Shown here: piece after piece, positions 46,930 to 56,327 of the stretch
Layout of the letters: every line of letters starts with the position of its first letter
How positions within the stretch are numbered: position 1 is the stretch's first letter
NCBI RefSeq assembly: GCF_040149665.1
Contig: NZ_JBEFLP010000001.1
Location: 1,488,001 to 1,552,000, forward strand
DNA from: Sulfitobacter sp. HNIBRBA3233
Lineage (GTDB): Bacteria; Pseudomonadota; Alphaproteobacteria; Rhodobacterales; Rhodobacteraceae
DNA: 64,000 nucleotides
Reading direction: 5' to 3'
Program-made: the position numbers and the translations under genes
The notes under the pieces: model-generated
What the model was told of the DNA's origin: nothing
Database searches by the model: none
The model's input: only the letters and a program-made list of their open reading frames with translations

Positions 46930-46966
46930 GGTGCGACCGCCGTGGAGGTGGCGCGTGCATCGACCA

Positions 46967-47518
46967 TCAGCGGTAGAACCCGATGTCGGACACCGCGATA
47001 TCGGCCTGCATCTCGCGCCCGTAGGCCAGCACGCCGATGCGCCGCAATTGGGCAGGGTCGAACGACGCCTCTGTCTTGTTGGGCTCGAAACCGGCGAAGG
47101 GCAGACGAACCTCCGTCCAATCGGCGGGGGCGGTGAAAACCGCGCGAAAGCTTTGCCAAGGCCGGCTGAGCGCGGTCGTCCGCAGCCGCATTTCGTATTC
47201 CGCACCGTTTCCGTGCACCCAAAGGACAATGCCGGCATAGGCCGCTGCATCATGGTCGCCATCAAGGTCAAAGGCGATCTGGATGAAGCCGCCATCGTTC
47301 TCCAGCGACACGTCGCCTTGCAGATGCGCGGCGCGGCGCCCCGACACATCCTCGATGCGAAGCGCACCTTGCGATACGCCGCCCATTACGGCGTCTGCGA
47401 CATACTCCCAATCCGGATCAAGCTTTCTCATCTTCCCCCCTGCGTCCAGCGGCGCGCCCGCCGACAAAACAGTGATTGCAATGGCCCATGACGCCAAGGC
47501 CGACAGTCGATTTCTCAT
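46967..47518 (-). CDS. CIA30 (complex I intermediate-associated protein 30)-domain protein, secreted
   Basis: The 183-aa precursor has a Sec signal (about residues 1-25) and a CIA30-type beta-sandwich: DPDWEYVADAVMGGVSQGAL, GGFIQIAFDLDGDHDAAAYA, and PFAGFEPNKTEASFDPAQLRRIGV. NDUFAF1, the mitochondrial homologue, assembles complex I, while bacterial forms are mostly uncharacterised. The signal peptide argues for a periplasmic role. The ABC1 gene follows 37 bp downstream. Divergent from the ABC transporter. Confidence 0.85.
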   Translation of the reverse strand: MRNRLSALASWAIAITVLSAGAPLDAGGKMRKLDPDWEYVADAVMGGVSQGALRIEDVSGRRAAHLQGDVSLENDGGFIQIAFDLDGDHDAAAYAGIVLWVHGNGAEYEMRLRTTALSRPWQSFRAVFTAPADWTEVRLPFAGFEPNKTEASFDPAQLRRIGVLAYGREMQADIAVSDIGFYR

Positions 47519-47625
47519 GCAGGCCAAGCTAGCGGCGGGCGGGCGCATTGCCAGTCGGGTGCGACCAATCGGGCGCGGTGCGGAATTGCGCTGGCTTTCG
47601 CGGGCGCGTGCGATAGGTCAGCCCT

Positions 47626-48312
47626 ATGAGTGCCCAATCCGATGCCCGCCCCCCTGCCCTTGTCGAGGTGCACGATCTGCACAAGTCCTTTCCGGGCGTC
47701 GATGGCCCCGTGCCGGTGCTGCGCGGCGTGAGCCTTGCGCTGTCGGCCGGAGAGACGCTCGCGCTCACGGGCGAGAGCGGGTCGGGCAAAAGCACGCTGA
47801 TGCACCTGATCGGCGGTCTCGATACCGCGGACGCGGGCCGGATCACCATCGGCGGGGCCGACCTGACCGCGATGAACGATGCCGACCGTGCCCGCCTGCG
47901 CCGCGAAACCGTCGGTTTCGTCTTCCAGCAGTTCAACCTGATCCCGTCGCTGGACGTGGCCGCGAACATCGCCTTTCAGGCGCGGCTCGCGGGGCGCTAC
48001 GATCCGGATGGCGCAAGGGATCTGGCGAAAACGCTGGGGCTGTCCGACCATCTGTCGAAATACCCCGAGCAGTTGTCGGGCGGCCAACAGCAGCGGGTCG
48101 CCATCGCCCGCGCGCTGGCATCGCGCCCGCGGGTGATCCTTGCGGACGAGCCGACAGGCAATCTGGATGCCGGCACGGCGGAGGATGTGATGAACCAGAT
48201 GCTCGCACTGGTTGAACAGACCGGTGCGGCGCTGCTGATGGTGACCCATTCGGAAAACCTCGCCACGCGGATGGGCCGCCAGCTGCGTCTGGTGGCGGGG
48301 CGTCTGGCGTGA
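47626..48312 (+). CDS. ABC transporter ATP-binding protein (LolD/YbbA-like)
   Basis: The 228-aa ATPase has Walker A GESGSGKST, Q-loop FVFQQFNLIP, signature LSGGQQQR and Walker B VILADEPTGNLD. The MacB/LolD/YbbA subclass pairs with FtsX-type permeases. Its stop overlaps the permease GTG by 4 bp (GTGA), so the pair is coupled. Confidence 0.95.
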   Translation: MSAQSDARPPALVEVHDLHKSFPGVDGPVPVLRGVSLALSAGETLALTGESGSGKSTLMHLIGGLDTADAGRITIGGADLTAMNDADRARLRRETVGFVFQQFNLIPSLDVAANIAFQARLAGRYDPDGARDLAKTLGLSDHLSKYPEQLSGGQQQRVAIARALASRPRVILADEPTGNLDAGTAEDVMNQMLALVEQTGAALLMVTHSENLATRMGRQLRLVAGRLA

Positions 48313-50708
48313 CGGCGGCGGCGCTCGGCGCGCTCTGGTCGCACTGGCGGCGCAATCCGCTGCAATTGTTCACGCTGATCGCGGGGCTGGCGCTGGCGAC
48401 TGCCCTGTGGTCGGGCGTGCAAGCGGTCAACACCGAAGCGCGCGCAAGCTACGATGCGGCTGCCGCCACCCTCGGCGAGGGGCAGTTCGACCAGCTTCTG
48501 GCGGCGGATGGCGGGTCCATTCCACAATCGACGTTCATTTCCTTGCGCCGTTCGGGATGGCTGGTGGGGCCCGTGACCGAAGGACAGGTCGGCCCGCCCG
48601 GTGCGCGCATCCGCCTCGTCGGGCTGGACCCGCTGACCGCGCCCGGCGGTCTGGGCCCCGTAGGCGGGGGCGACGATGTCGATCTGGCGGATTTTCTGGA
48701 CAGCCGACCGGTTTTTGCGAATGCCGAAACCGCCGCAAAGCTGGAGGGGCTGCTGGACGCGCCTCTGAAGGTCGTGCCCGATATTGCCCCCGACACCGCG
48801 ATCACCGACATCTTCGTCGCCCAGCGGCTGCTGGAAATGCCCGATACGCTCAGCCGGCTGATCGTCGCGCCGAACCAGCCGCTGGGACGTCCCGCGCTGT
48901 CGCAAGTCGCGCCGGAGCTGGTCCTGCGCCCCGCACAGGGGGGCAGCGATGTGGGCCGTCTGACCGACAGCTTCCACCTCAACCTGACGGCCTTCGGCTT
49001 GCTGAGCTTCGCGGTCGGGATCTTCATCGTGCACGGCGCGATCGGCCTGGCCTTTGAACAAAGGCGCGGCATGGTGCGGACGCTGCGCGCGCTCGGGATG
49101 CCGCTACGGCGCCTGATCCTGCTGATGGCGACCGAACTGCTGGTTCTGGCGGTCGCGGGCGGAACGGTCGGAGTGTTGCTGGGCTATGTCATCGCCGCAA
49201 CGCTTCTGCCCGACGTGGCCGCAACGCTCGAAGGGCTTTACGGCGCGCGGGTGTCGGGCACCTTGCAACTGCGGCCCGCGTGGTGGCTGTCGGGGCTGGC
49301 AATCGCCGTGCTCGGGACTGCGGCGGCGTCGGCTGGCGCGCTTTTGGGGATTGCGCGCATGCCGCTGCTGGCGAGTGCGCGTCCGCGTGCCTGGGCGGTG
49401 GCCCGTGGCGGCGCACGGCGCATGCAGATCGCGGCAGCGGCACTCCTGCTGCTCGGCGCTGCGGTCCTTGCAGCCTTCGGCGAGGGGCTGCTGATGGGAT
49501 TTGGCCTGCTCGCCTGTCTGCTGATCGGCGCGGCCCTTGCCCTGCCGCCTGTCCTTGACGCGCTTCTGGCCGCGGCGGCGCGCCCTGCAAAGGGGGTCGT
49601 GGCGCAGTGGTTCTGGGCCGATACGCGCCAGCAGGTGCCGGGCCTCAGCCTTGCGTTGATGGCGCTGCTGCTCGCGATGGCGGCGAATGTCGGTGTTTCG
49701 ACGATGGTGTCCAGTTTCCGTCTGACTTTCGTGGGATTTCTCGATCAGCGGCTGGCATCCGAGCTTTATGTCAACACCACGGACGCCGCCGAGGCACAGG
49801 CCCTGCAAGCCTTTGTCGCGCCGCGCACCCGCGAGGTATTGCCGCTGCTGTCAGCGGATACGGAACTGGCCGGGATGCCGGCCGAGCTTTATGGCGCGCG
49901 GATCGGGGCCACGTACCGCGAGAACTGGGCGCTTCTGGCGAAGGCGCCCGATGTCTGGTCGCGCGTGGCGCAGGGACAGGCGGTTCTGGTGAACGAGCAG
50001 CTCGCCCGGCGGGCAGGTCTGTGGGTGGGGGACACGTTGGCCCTGGGGGGCGGCACGGTCTTGCCGATTGCGGGTGTTTTCGGCGATTACGGCAATCCCA
50101 TCGGTCAGGCGATCGTGGGCGAAGACCTGTTCCGCAGCCTGCGCCCCGAGGTGACGGCCCTGCGGTTCGGGCTGCGCACGGACACGCCCGAAGACCTGCG
50201 CGCCGCGCTGACGGCGGACCTCGGCCTTCCGGCCTCCGCGATCACCGATCAGGCACAGATCAAGGCCTTCTCGCTCGACGTGTTCGAGCGTACCTTCACC
50301 GCTACCGGCGCGCTGAACGTGCTGACGCTGGCGGTCGCGGGGTTTGCGATATTCATGAGCCTTCTGACACTTGCCGCCCTGCGGGTGCCGCAGCTGGCCC
50401 CTGCCTGGGCGCTGGGTCTGACACGGCGGACGCTCGGGCGGCTGGAACTGGTCAGGGCGGTGGTTCTGGCGGTGCTGACAACACTCTGCGCCCTGCCCCT
50501 CGGGCTGGCGCTGGCGTGGGTGCTGCTGGCCATCGTCAATGTCGAAGCCTTCGGCTGGCGGTTGCCGATGTTCCTGTTTCCCTCCGACTACCTCAAGCTC
50601 GCGGGCTTTGCACTTGTCGCGGCACTGCTCGCCGCCGCTTTGCCCGCACGGCGCATGGCCCGCACCCCACCCTCGGATTTGTTGAAGGTCTTTGCCAATG
50701 AACGCTGA
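48309..50708 (+). CDS. ABC transporter permease, FtsX-type (YbbP-like)
   Basis: The 799-aa protein has an N-terminal TM helix (PLQLFTLIAGLALATALWSG), a large periplasmic region, then two FtsX-type clusters of TM helices (about residues 220-410 and 640-790), each with the LTLAVAGFAIFMSLLTLAALRV or LLSFAVGIFIVHGAIGLAFEQRR type stretch. YbbP-like permeases drive lipid or lipoprotein extraction or mechanotransmission rather than bulk transport. Start GTG at 48309. Confidence 0.9.
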   Translation: MTAAALGALWSHWRRNPLQLFTLIAGLALATALWSGVQAVNTEARASYDAAAATLGEGQFDQLLAADGGSIPQSTFISLRRSGWLVGPVTEGQVGPPGARIRLVGLDPLTAPGGLGPVGGGDDVDLADFLDSRPVFANAETAAKLEGLLDAPLKVVPDIAPDTAITDIFVAQRLLEMPDTLSRLIVAPNQPLGRPALSQVAPELVLRPAQGGSDVGRLTDSFHLNLTAFGLLSFAVGIFIVHGAIGLAFEQRRGMVRTLRALGMPLRRLILLMATELLVLAVAGGTVGVLLGYVIAATLLPDVAATLEGLYGARVSGTLQLRPAWWLSGLAIAVLGTAAASAGALLGIARMPLLASARPRAWAVARGGARRMQIAAAALLLLGAAVLAAFGEGLLMGFGLLACLLIGAALALPPVLDALLAAAARPAKGVVAQWFWADTRQQVPGLSLALMALLLAMAANVGVSTMVSSFRLTFVGFLDQRLASELYVNTTDAAEAQALQAFVAPRTREVLPLLSADTELAGMPAELYGARIGATYRENWALLAKAPDVWSRVAQGQAVLVNEQLARRAGLWVGDTLALGGGTVLPIAGVFGDYGNPIGQAIVGEDLFRSLRPEVTALRFGLRTDTPEDLRAALTADLGLPASAITDQAQIKAFSLDVFERTFTATGALNVLTLAVAGFAIFMSLLTLAALRVPQLAPAWALGLTRRTLGRLELVRAVVLAVLTTLCALPLGLALAWVLLAIVNVEAFGWRLPMFLFPSDYLKLAGFALVAALLAAALPARRMARTPPSDLLKVFANER

Positions 50709-51780
50709 TCCCGCACGAAGGCTCCTCGCTGGTCTGCGACCGCTCCTCGCGGCGGTGCTGGCCCTCGTGGTGTGCAGCGGCACCGCTGTGGCACAGGGGT
50801 TCGCCGGATTGGGCAGTGATGCGGACGGATTTGCCATCCCCGCCCCCGATCCCTCCTTTGCGTTTCCGGCCGATCACGGCCCGCATCCCGACTACCGGAT
50901 CGAATGGTGGTACCTGACCGCGAATATGACCGGTCCCGACGGCACCGCCTACGGGCTTCAGTGGACGCTGTTCCGATCCGCCATCGCGCCCGTCGCGACC
51001 GACGGCTGGGACAGCCCGCAGGTCTGGTTAGGCCATGCCGCTGTCACCACGCCCGACGACCACTTTGCCGCCGAACGATTTGCCCGTGGTGGCATCGGAC
51101 AGGCGGGCGTGCGCGCCGAGCCCTTCGAGGCGTGGATCGACGAATGGCAGATGAGCGGACCGAGTTTCGACAACCTGCGCCTGCGTGCGGCGGGCGATGT
51201 CTTTGCCTACGATGTCGCGCTTTCCGCGCAAGGCCCGCTGGTTTTCCACGGCGACGGGGGATATTCGGTCAAGTCCGCGCAGGGACAGGCCAGCTATTAC
51301 TATTCGCAGCCGTTCTTCGACCTCGAAGGCACGCTCACCCTGCCCGGCGGAGAGATCGCCGTGACCGGCACTGCATGGCTTGACCGCGAGTGGTCCTCGC
51401 AGCCGCTGGCCGCAAACCAGACCGGGTGGGACTGGTTTTCGCTGTCCTTCGACGGGGGCGAGAAACTGATGGGCTTCCGGCTGCGCGAGGCGGCGGGCGG
51501 GTCCTTTACTTCGGGCACATGGATCGCCGCCGATGGCAGCACGAGTGCCCTGCCCGACGGCGCGTTCACCGCAGAGCCGCTGGCCGAGACCGATGTGGCA
51601 GGGCGCACCGTGCCGACGCGCTGGCGGGTGACGGTGCCCGACCGTGCGCTGGACGTGACGGTTGACGCGGTGAACCCGCGCGCCTTCATGGATGTTTCGG
51701 TCCCCTACTGGGAGGGACCGGTCAGCGTCAGCGGCTCGCACGCGGGCCGCGGATACCTCGAGATGACAGGCTACGAGTAG
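50698..51780 (+). CDS. Secreted AttH/CrtC-like lipocalin-fold protein
   Basis: The 360-aa precursor has a signal peptide (LLAAVLALVVCSGTAVAQ) and the AttH/carotenoid-1,2-hydratase-like beta-barrel: YRIEWWYLTANMTGPDG near residue 65, and TGTAWLDREWSSQPLAANQT then WDWFSLSFDGGEKLMGFRLR. It overlaps the permease 3' end by 11 bp. The same trio (LolD-like ATPase, FtsX-like permease, AttH) recurs in other bacteria, suggesting export or processing of an envelope lipid or pigment. I chose ATG at 50698 over TTG at 50692. Confidence 0.85.
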   Translation: MNADPARRLLAGLRPLLAAVLALVVCSGTAVAQGFAGLGSDADGFAIPAPDPSFAFPADHGPHPDYRIEWWYLTANMTGPDGTAYGLQWTLFRSAIAPVATDGWDSPQVWLGHAAVTTPDDHFAAERFARGGIGQAGVRAEPFEAWIDEWQMSGPSFDNLRLRAAGDVFAYDVALSAQGPLVFHGDGGYSVKSAQGQASYYYSQPFFDLEGTLTLPGGEIAVTGTAWLDREWSSQPLAANQTGWDWFSLSFDGGEKLMGFRLREAAGGSFTSGTWIAADGSTSALPDGAFTAEPLAETDVAGRTVPTRWRVTVPDRALDVTVDAVNPRAFMDVSVPYWEGPVSVSGSHAGRGYLEMTGYE

Positions 51781-51788
51781 CGACCTGC

Positions 51789-53324
51789 TCAGATCCGGCG
51801 GTCCACCCCTTCCCAATAGGGCGCGCGCAGACGGGGTTTGAAGATCTTGCCACTGTCCTCGCGCGGCAACCGATCGTGAAAGTCGATGGTGCGCGGCATC
51901 TTGAACCGCGCCAGCTTGCCTTCGAGGAACGCCATCACCTCCTGCGCATCGGGCTTCCAGCCATCGGCAGGCTCCACCGCCGCGACGATACGTTCGCCGA
52001 ATTCCGGATCGGGCGCGCCAAAGACAGCCACATCGCGGATGAAAGACGCGCGCATCAGCACCGCCTCGATCTCGGCCGGGAAGATGTTGGCACCGCCCGA
52101 GATGATCATGTCTTTCTTGCGGTCCGTGATGAAAAGATAGCCCTCCGCATCAAGCCAGCCCAGATCGCCGACCGAGAAATGGCCGTGCTTCTCCGCGTTC
52201 CGGCGGCTTTCGGGGTCGTTGGAATAGTCAAACCCGCCGAACACATCCATGCGCGCGTAGATCTCGCCCACCTCGCCGGGGGGCAGCGGGGTGCCGGCCT
52301 CGTCCAGAATCATGATGGTGCCGCCCATCTGCATTCGGCCCGCAGTTCCGGGGCGTGCCAGCGCCTCCTGCGATGACACCATGGTCATGAAGCCGATCTC
52401 GCTTGCGCCATAGCTTTCCCAGAACACCGGCCCCCACCAGTCGATCATCGCGACCTTCAGGTCGTGGGGCCATGGCGATCCGGTCGAGACGCAGAATTCG
52501 ACCGACGACAGATCGTAGCGGGCCCTGACCTCTTCCGGCAGCTTGAGCATCCGGCTCATCATCGTGGGGACAAGATAGATATGGGTGATCCGCTCCGCCT
52601 CGATGGTGGCAAGAAAGGCTTCGGGCTCGAATTTGGGAGCGACGATTACCGACACGCCCTCCGACACAAGCGCCGCGCTGGTGAGCGTGGAGGGAGCCGA
52701 GTGATAGATCGGTGCTGCCGTGAAAAACCGTGATCCGCTTTTCAGCCGCATCATCTCGTGTCCGACGCGGGCCAGCACCGCCTCGAAATCGCGGCGCGGG
52801 CCGGTGGCGGTGCGGCGCACCCCTTTCGGCATACCCGTCGATCCGGAGGTATAGCGCATCAGCGGGCGCATCATCTCGCGCGCGGCAATGGGCGACGTCG
52901 CCTCCACCAGATCGTGCCATTCGGGATACTCGGGACAGGCACCGGCAGCCGCCGCATCTATTCCGTAAGCGGTGCAAAGTGCCTTGCCCGGTGTGACCGC
53001 GATCACCTGCCGCCCTTCCAGCGCCGGGCGCAGATCCGCGATCAGGTCGCGGTGGATGATGACGTGGCGCGCGCCGCTGTCCTCGCAGATCGCGGCAACC
53101 TCGTCTGCCGCGCCATGCCAGTTCAGCGCCACGATCACGGTGCCCGCCTGCGCCGCCGCGCGCATGATCTCGAGCTGAGCCAGATCGTTGCGCAGGATCA
53201 GCGCCACGGGCACATCCGCACCGGCCCCCGCCGCGACCAGCGCCTGCGCACCTCGCGCGGCCCGCGCCTCAAGCTCGGCGCGGGGCACACAGGTGTCGAA
53301 ATCGGCGACGGTGGGTTGCGTCAT
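51789..53324 (-). CDS. AMP-dependent acyl-CoA synthetase/ligase
   Basis: The 511-aa enzyme activates a carboxylic acid as acyl-AMP and then acyl-CoA. Motifs: the P-loop RYTSGSTGMPKGV (about residue 158), the adenine-binding YGASEIGF, the hinge region ITDRKKDMIISGGANIFPAEIE (about residues 405-426), and the C-terminal catalytic Lys in REDSGKIFKPRL. The start at 53324 (MTQPTVADFDT) has no conserved sequence before it. Follows an SDR gene by 23 bp, so the pair may metabolise one carbon skeleton. Substrate unknown. Confidence 0.9.
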   Translation of the reverse strand: MTQPTVADFDTCVPRAELEARAARGAQALVAAGAGADVPVALILRNDLAQLEIMRAAAQAGTVIVALNWHGAADEVAAICEDSGARHVIIHRDLIADLRPALEGRQVIAVTPGKALCTAYGIDAAAAGACPEYPEWHDLVEATSPIAAREMMRPLMRYTSGSTGMPKGVRRTATGPRRDFEAVLARVGHEMMRLKSGSRFFTAAPIYHSAPSTLTSAALVSEGVSVIVAPKFEPEAFLATIEAERITHIYLVPTMMSRMLKLPEEVRARYDLSSVEFCVSTGSPWPHDLKVAMIDWWGPVFWESYGASEIGFMTMVSSQEALARPGTAGRMQMGGTIMILDEAGTPLPPGEVGEIYARMDVFGGFDYSNDPESRRNAEKHGHFSVGDLGWLDAEGYLFITDRKKDMIISGGANIFPAEIEAVLMRASFIRDVAVFGAPDPEFGERIVAAVEPADGWKPDAQEVMAFLEGKLARFKMPRTIDFHDRLPREDSGKIFKPRLRAPYWEGVDRRI

Positions 53325-53347
53325 CTCCCCTGCCCCCGCCTGCGCGG

Positions 53348-54118
53348 TCAGAGCTTCATCCCGCCCAGTTCCGCCACGCCGACGAAACTGCGGTTCCACG
53401 TCGGGCTGATGAGAACCTCGTTCACACAGACATGCGGAGGGGCCTCGGCGATGTAGCGGACCATGGCACCCAGATCCTCTGCCTTGAGCATCTTGGCCAT
53501 ATCTTCCGCAGAGGGAGGCTTGGGGCGCGATTTCATGATCGGTGTCGCGACCTCTCCGGGCATCAGCGCCGTGCAGCGGATACCGTTCACGCCTTCGTCC
53601 TGGTTGATCGAATGGCTGAGCGCCACCACCGCGTGTTTCGACGCGCTATAGGCCGGGCCTGTCAGACGCGAGGGGTGCCGCCCGGCCCAGGAGGATGTCA
53701 GGATCAGCGTCCCCTCGCCCTTGTCGCGCATCTGGGGAAGCACCGCGAGGATGCCGTTCATCACCCCGTTGAGGTTGATGTCCACCACCTTGGCGAAATC
53801 GGGGGCCGTAATCTTGCCCACCGCGCGGTTCGGCACGTTGATGCCCGCGTTTGCCATGAAGATATCGACGCCCCCGTGGCGGGCCAGCAGATCGTCGGCA
53901 ATCGCCTGCGTCGCCTCGGCGTCCACCACGTCGAGCTGCGCGGTTTCGGCCTTGCCGCCCGCCTCGGCGATCTCGGCCGCGACCCGGTCGAGCTCTTCCT
54001 GCCGGCGTCCCGACAGCACCACAAGCGCGCCACTGGCGGCGAGCGCCTTGGCCGATGCTTCGCCGATACCGCCACCGGCCCCCGTAACCCAAGCCGTTTT
54101 TCCTGTCAGCGCTCCCAT
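53348..54118 (-). CDS. Short-chain dehydrogenase/reductase
   Basis: The 256-aa classical SDR has the cofactor motif TGAGGGIG (residues 12-19), NAG (NAGINVP), the catalytic Ser in LTSSWAGRH and the Tyr-x3-Lys pair in YSASKHA. The start at 54118 (MGALTGKTAWVTG) is clear; the upstream frame is unrelated. Divergent from the SMP-30 gene with a 160-bp shared promoter region. NAD or NADP preference cannot be fixed. Confidence 0.92.
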   Translation of the reverse strand: MGALTGKTAWVTGAGGGIGEASAKALAASGALVVLSGRRQEELDRVAAEIAEAGGKAETAQLDVVDAEATQAIADDLLARHGGVDIFMANAGINVPNRAVGKITAPDFAKVVDINLNGVMNGILAVLPQMRDKGEGTLILTSSWAGRHPSRLTGPAYSASKHAVVALSHSINQDEGVNGIRCTALMPGEVATPIMKSRPKPPSAEDMAKMLKAEDLGAMVRYIAEAPPHVCVNEVLISPTWNRSFVGVAELGGMKL

Positions 54119-54278
54119 GTCGTCCTCCCGATCTGTCTGCGATGTCCTGGCCAAGAAACTCATAGAATTCGCGGGGCGTCCACCCAATTGCGTGCCGGCG
54201 GGATGCCGGTGGCTGTTGCCATGTGCGCGGCGGTCGCCCTTAATGCGTGCAAACACAAATGTTTCGGGAGGAAACGGG

Positions 54279-55193
54279 ATGGAACTGAAAAAGATTTGCG
54301 ACGGTCTGGATTTCCCCGAGGGGCCCATCGCGATGGCGGACGGGACTGTCATTCTGGTCGAGATCCGGCGTGGGACGCTGTCGCGCGTGCATCCCGACGG
54401 TCGGATCGACGTCGTGGCCGAGCTTGGCGGCGGTCCGAACGGGGCCGCAGTCGGCCCTGACGGGATGATCTATGTCTGCAACAACGGCGGTTTCGTCTGG
54501 ACCAAGGGCGAACCGATCCGCCGCCCCATCGGCACGCCCGAAGATTACATTAGCGGGTCCATCCAGCGGGTCGATCCCGACACCGGCATCTTCGAGACGA
54601 TCTATGACAGCTGCGACGGACAGCCCCTGCGCGGACCGAACGATATCGTTTTCGACACCGAAGGCGGTTTCTATTTCACCGATTTGGGCAAATCCAATCC
54701 CGAATACATGCACCACGGCGCGTTCTACTACGCCAAGACCGACGGCAGCAGCATCCGGCGCGTCCATGCACCGATGATCACGCCCAACGGGATCGGTCTG
54801 TCGCCGGACGGCCGGTCTGTCTATGTCGCGGAGACCCGCACGTCGCGGGTCTGGAGCTTTGACATCATCCGCCCCGGAGAGATCGCGCCGGTGCGGTTCG
54901 ACATGCCGGGCCGGTTGGTGACGACATTGCCCAACTACCAGTTGCTCGACAGCCTCGCGGTGCAGGAAGACGGCCATATCTGTGTCGCCACATTGATGCG
55001 CGGCGGCATCAGCGTGGTGCCGCCGGAGGGGGGCGAGGTCAGCTTTGTCGAAGTGCCGGGCGATCCCTACATCACCAACATATGCTTTGGCGGCGACGAT
55101 ATGCGTGACGCCTGGATCACCGCGTCCGGGACGGGGTGCCTGTATCACATGCGCTGGCCCACGCCGGGGCTGAAGCTGAATTTCAACGGCTGA
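54279..55193 (+). CDS. SMP-30/gluconolactonase family protein
   Basis: The 304-aa protein is a six-bladed propeller of the SMP-30/gluconolaconase/LRE family: LDFPEGPIAMADGTVILVEI (metal-binding Glu), the GPNGAAVGPDG segment, RGPNDIVFDTEGGFYFTDLG and APMITPNGIGLSPDGRSVYV. Members hydrolyse sugar lactones with a bound divalent cation. A strong GGGAGG site precedes the ATG. The uronate-dehydrogenase-like gene 10 kb away would make a lactone, but no direct link is visible. Confidence 0.88.
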   Translation: MELKKICDGLDFPEGPIAMADGTVILVEIRRGTLSRVHPDGRIDVVAELGGGPNGAAVGPDGMIYVCNNGGFVWTKGEPIRRPIGTPEDYISGSIQRVDPDTGIFETIYDSCDGQPLRGPNDIVFDTEGGFYFTDLGKSNPEYMHHGAFYYAKTDGSSIRRVHAPMITPNGIGLSPDGRSVYVAETRTSRVWSFDIIRPGEIAPVRFDMPGRLVTTLPNYQLLDSLAVQEDGHICVATLMRGGISVVPPEGGEVSFVEVPGDPYITNICFGGDDMRDAWITASGTGCLYHMRWPTPGLKLNFNG

Positions 55194-55239
55194 GCCCGCG
55201 AGGGCTTTTCCGCCGGGCGCTCGGGCCTATCTCTTGGGC

Positions 55240-56271
55240 ATGATCAAGCAGAAAGCCCGCATGCCAGTATTCAGCCGCCGACATTTCATCGTCTCCGCAG
55301 CCGCCTGTGCGGCCGTGCCTGCCAGAGCGCAGCAAACCTCCTGGGACGCTGTCGCCAGCCAGGCGTCGGGATACGATCAATGCCACGCGATCCTGATCCA
55401 TCAGGACGGGCAAGAGGTGCTGTCACGGGTTTTCAAAGGCCCCGCGTTGGGCCGGTCGGTGCCCGTGAAATCGGTATCGAAAACCATCGTGGCTGCCCTG
55501 ACGGGGGCGGCGCTGGATCGCGGCGAAATCCCTACCCTCTCAGCCCGCCTTGGCGATCTGGCGCCGGGGCTGATCCCCGAGGGCTCGGACCCGCGTGTTG
55601 CGGACATCACAGTCGAAAACCTCGTGACCATGCAGGCCGGTCTGGAGCGTACCTCGGGCGCGAACTACGGCGAATGGGTCAGCAGCGGCAACTGGGTCGC
55701 CAACGCGCTGTCGCGCCCGTTCGTCGCTGATCCGGGGGGCAGGATGCTCTATTCGACGGGGTCCTTCCATATTCTAGGGGCGGTCCTGTCCGAAGTCTCG
55801 GGGCAGAGCCTGCTGAGCCTTGCAAGGCAGCGTCTGGGCGCGCCGCTGGACATCGACATCCCGCCGTGGACCCGCGACCCGCAGGGGCGGTATCTGGGCG
55901 GCAACGAAATGGCGCTGAGCCTGCCCGCCATGATCCGTTTCGGCGAACTCTACCGGCTGGGCGGGGTCGAGGACGCCGCACAGGTGCTGTCGCGCGACTG
56001 GGTCGATGCCTCGCTCGAGCCGCGCACGCGCTCGCCTTTCTCCGGCCTCCAATACGGATACGGCTGGTTTCTGGGCCGCGCGGGCGGCAACCGCTATGCC
56101 CTTGCACGCGGCTACGGCGGGCAGATCATCTGTGTCGTGCCGGATCTGGCCCTGACGGTCGCGATCACCTCGGACCCGCTGCGCCCGGCGCGCAGTGGCG
56201 GGTATTTCGGCGACCTGATGGCGCTGATCGAAGACACCCTTCTGCCCGTCGCGCGGCGCGAGCTGGGCTAG
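55240..56271 (+). CDS. Serine hydrolase, beta-lactamase class C family, with Tat-like signal
   Basis: The protein (343 aa from 55240; 336 aa from 55261) has an export signal with a twin-arginine-like SRRHFIVSAAACAAVPARAQ. The catalytic Ser-x2-Lys is SVSK in VPVKSVSKTIVAALTG, and YSTGSFH resembles the Tyr-x-x-Ser of the family. Class C family members include penicillin-binding esterases and peptidases, and this need not be a resistance enzyme. It ends at a bidirectional hairpin facing dabA. The start codon is uncertain. Confidence 0.85.
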   Translation: MIKQKARMPVFSRRHFIVSAAACAAVPARAQQTSWDAVASQASGYDQCHAILIHQDGQEVLSRVFKGPALGRSVPVKSVSKTIVAALTGAALDRGEIPTLSARLGDLAPGLIPEGSDPRVADITVENLVTMQAGLERTSGANYGEWVSSGNWVANALSRPFVADPGGRMLYSTGSFHILGAVLSEVSGQSLLSLARQRLGAPLDIDIPPWTRDPQGRYLGGNEMALSLPAMIRFGELYRLGGVEDAAQVLSRDWVDASLEPRTRSPFSGLQYGYGWFLGRAGGNRYALARGYGGQIICVVPDLALTVAITSDPLRPARSGGYFGDLMALIEDTLLPVARRELG

Positions 56272-56280
56272 AAGACCACG

Positions 56281-56317
56281 AAAAGGGCCCGCGGTGCCGT
56301 GGCACCGGGGCCCCTTT
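56281..56317. terminator. Bidirectional terminator-like hairpin between the hydrolase and dabA
   Basis: A long stem with one mismatch: GGTGCC pairs with GGCACC around GT, extended by GGGCCC/GGGCCC-type pairing and flanking AAA/TTT. It lies between two convergent genes ending at 56271 and 56328. Confidence 0.6.
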
Positions 56318-56327
56318 GGGTCGCGGT

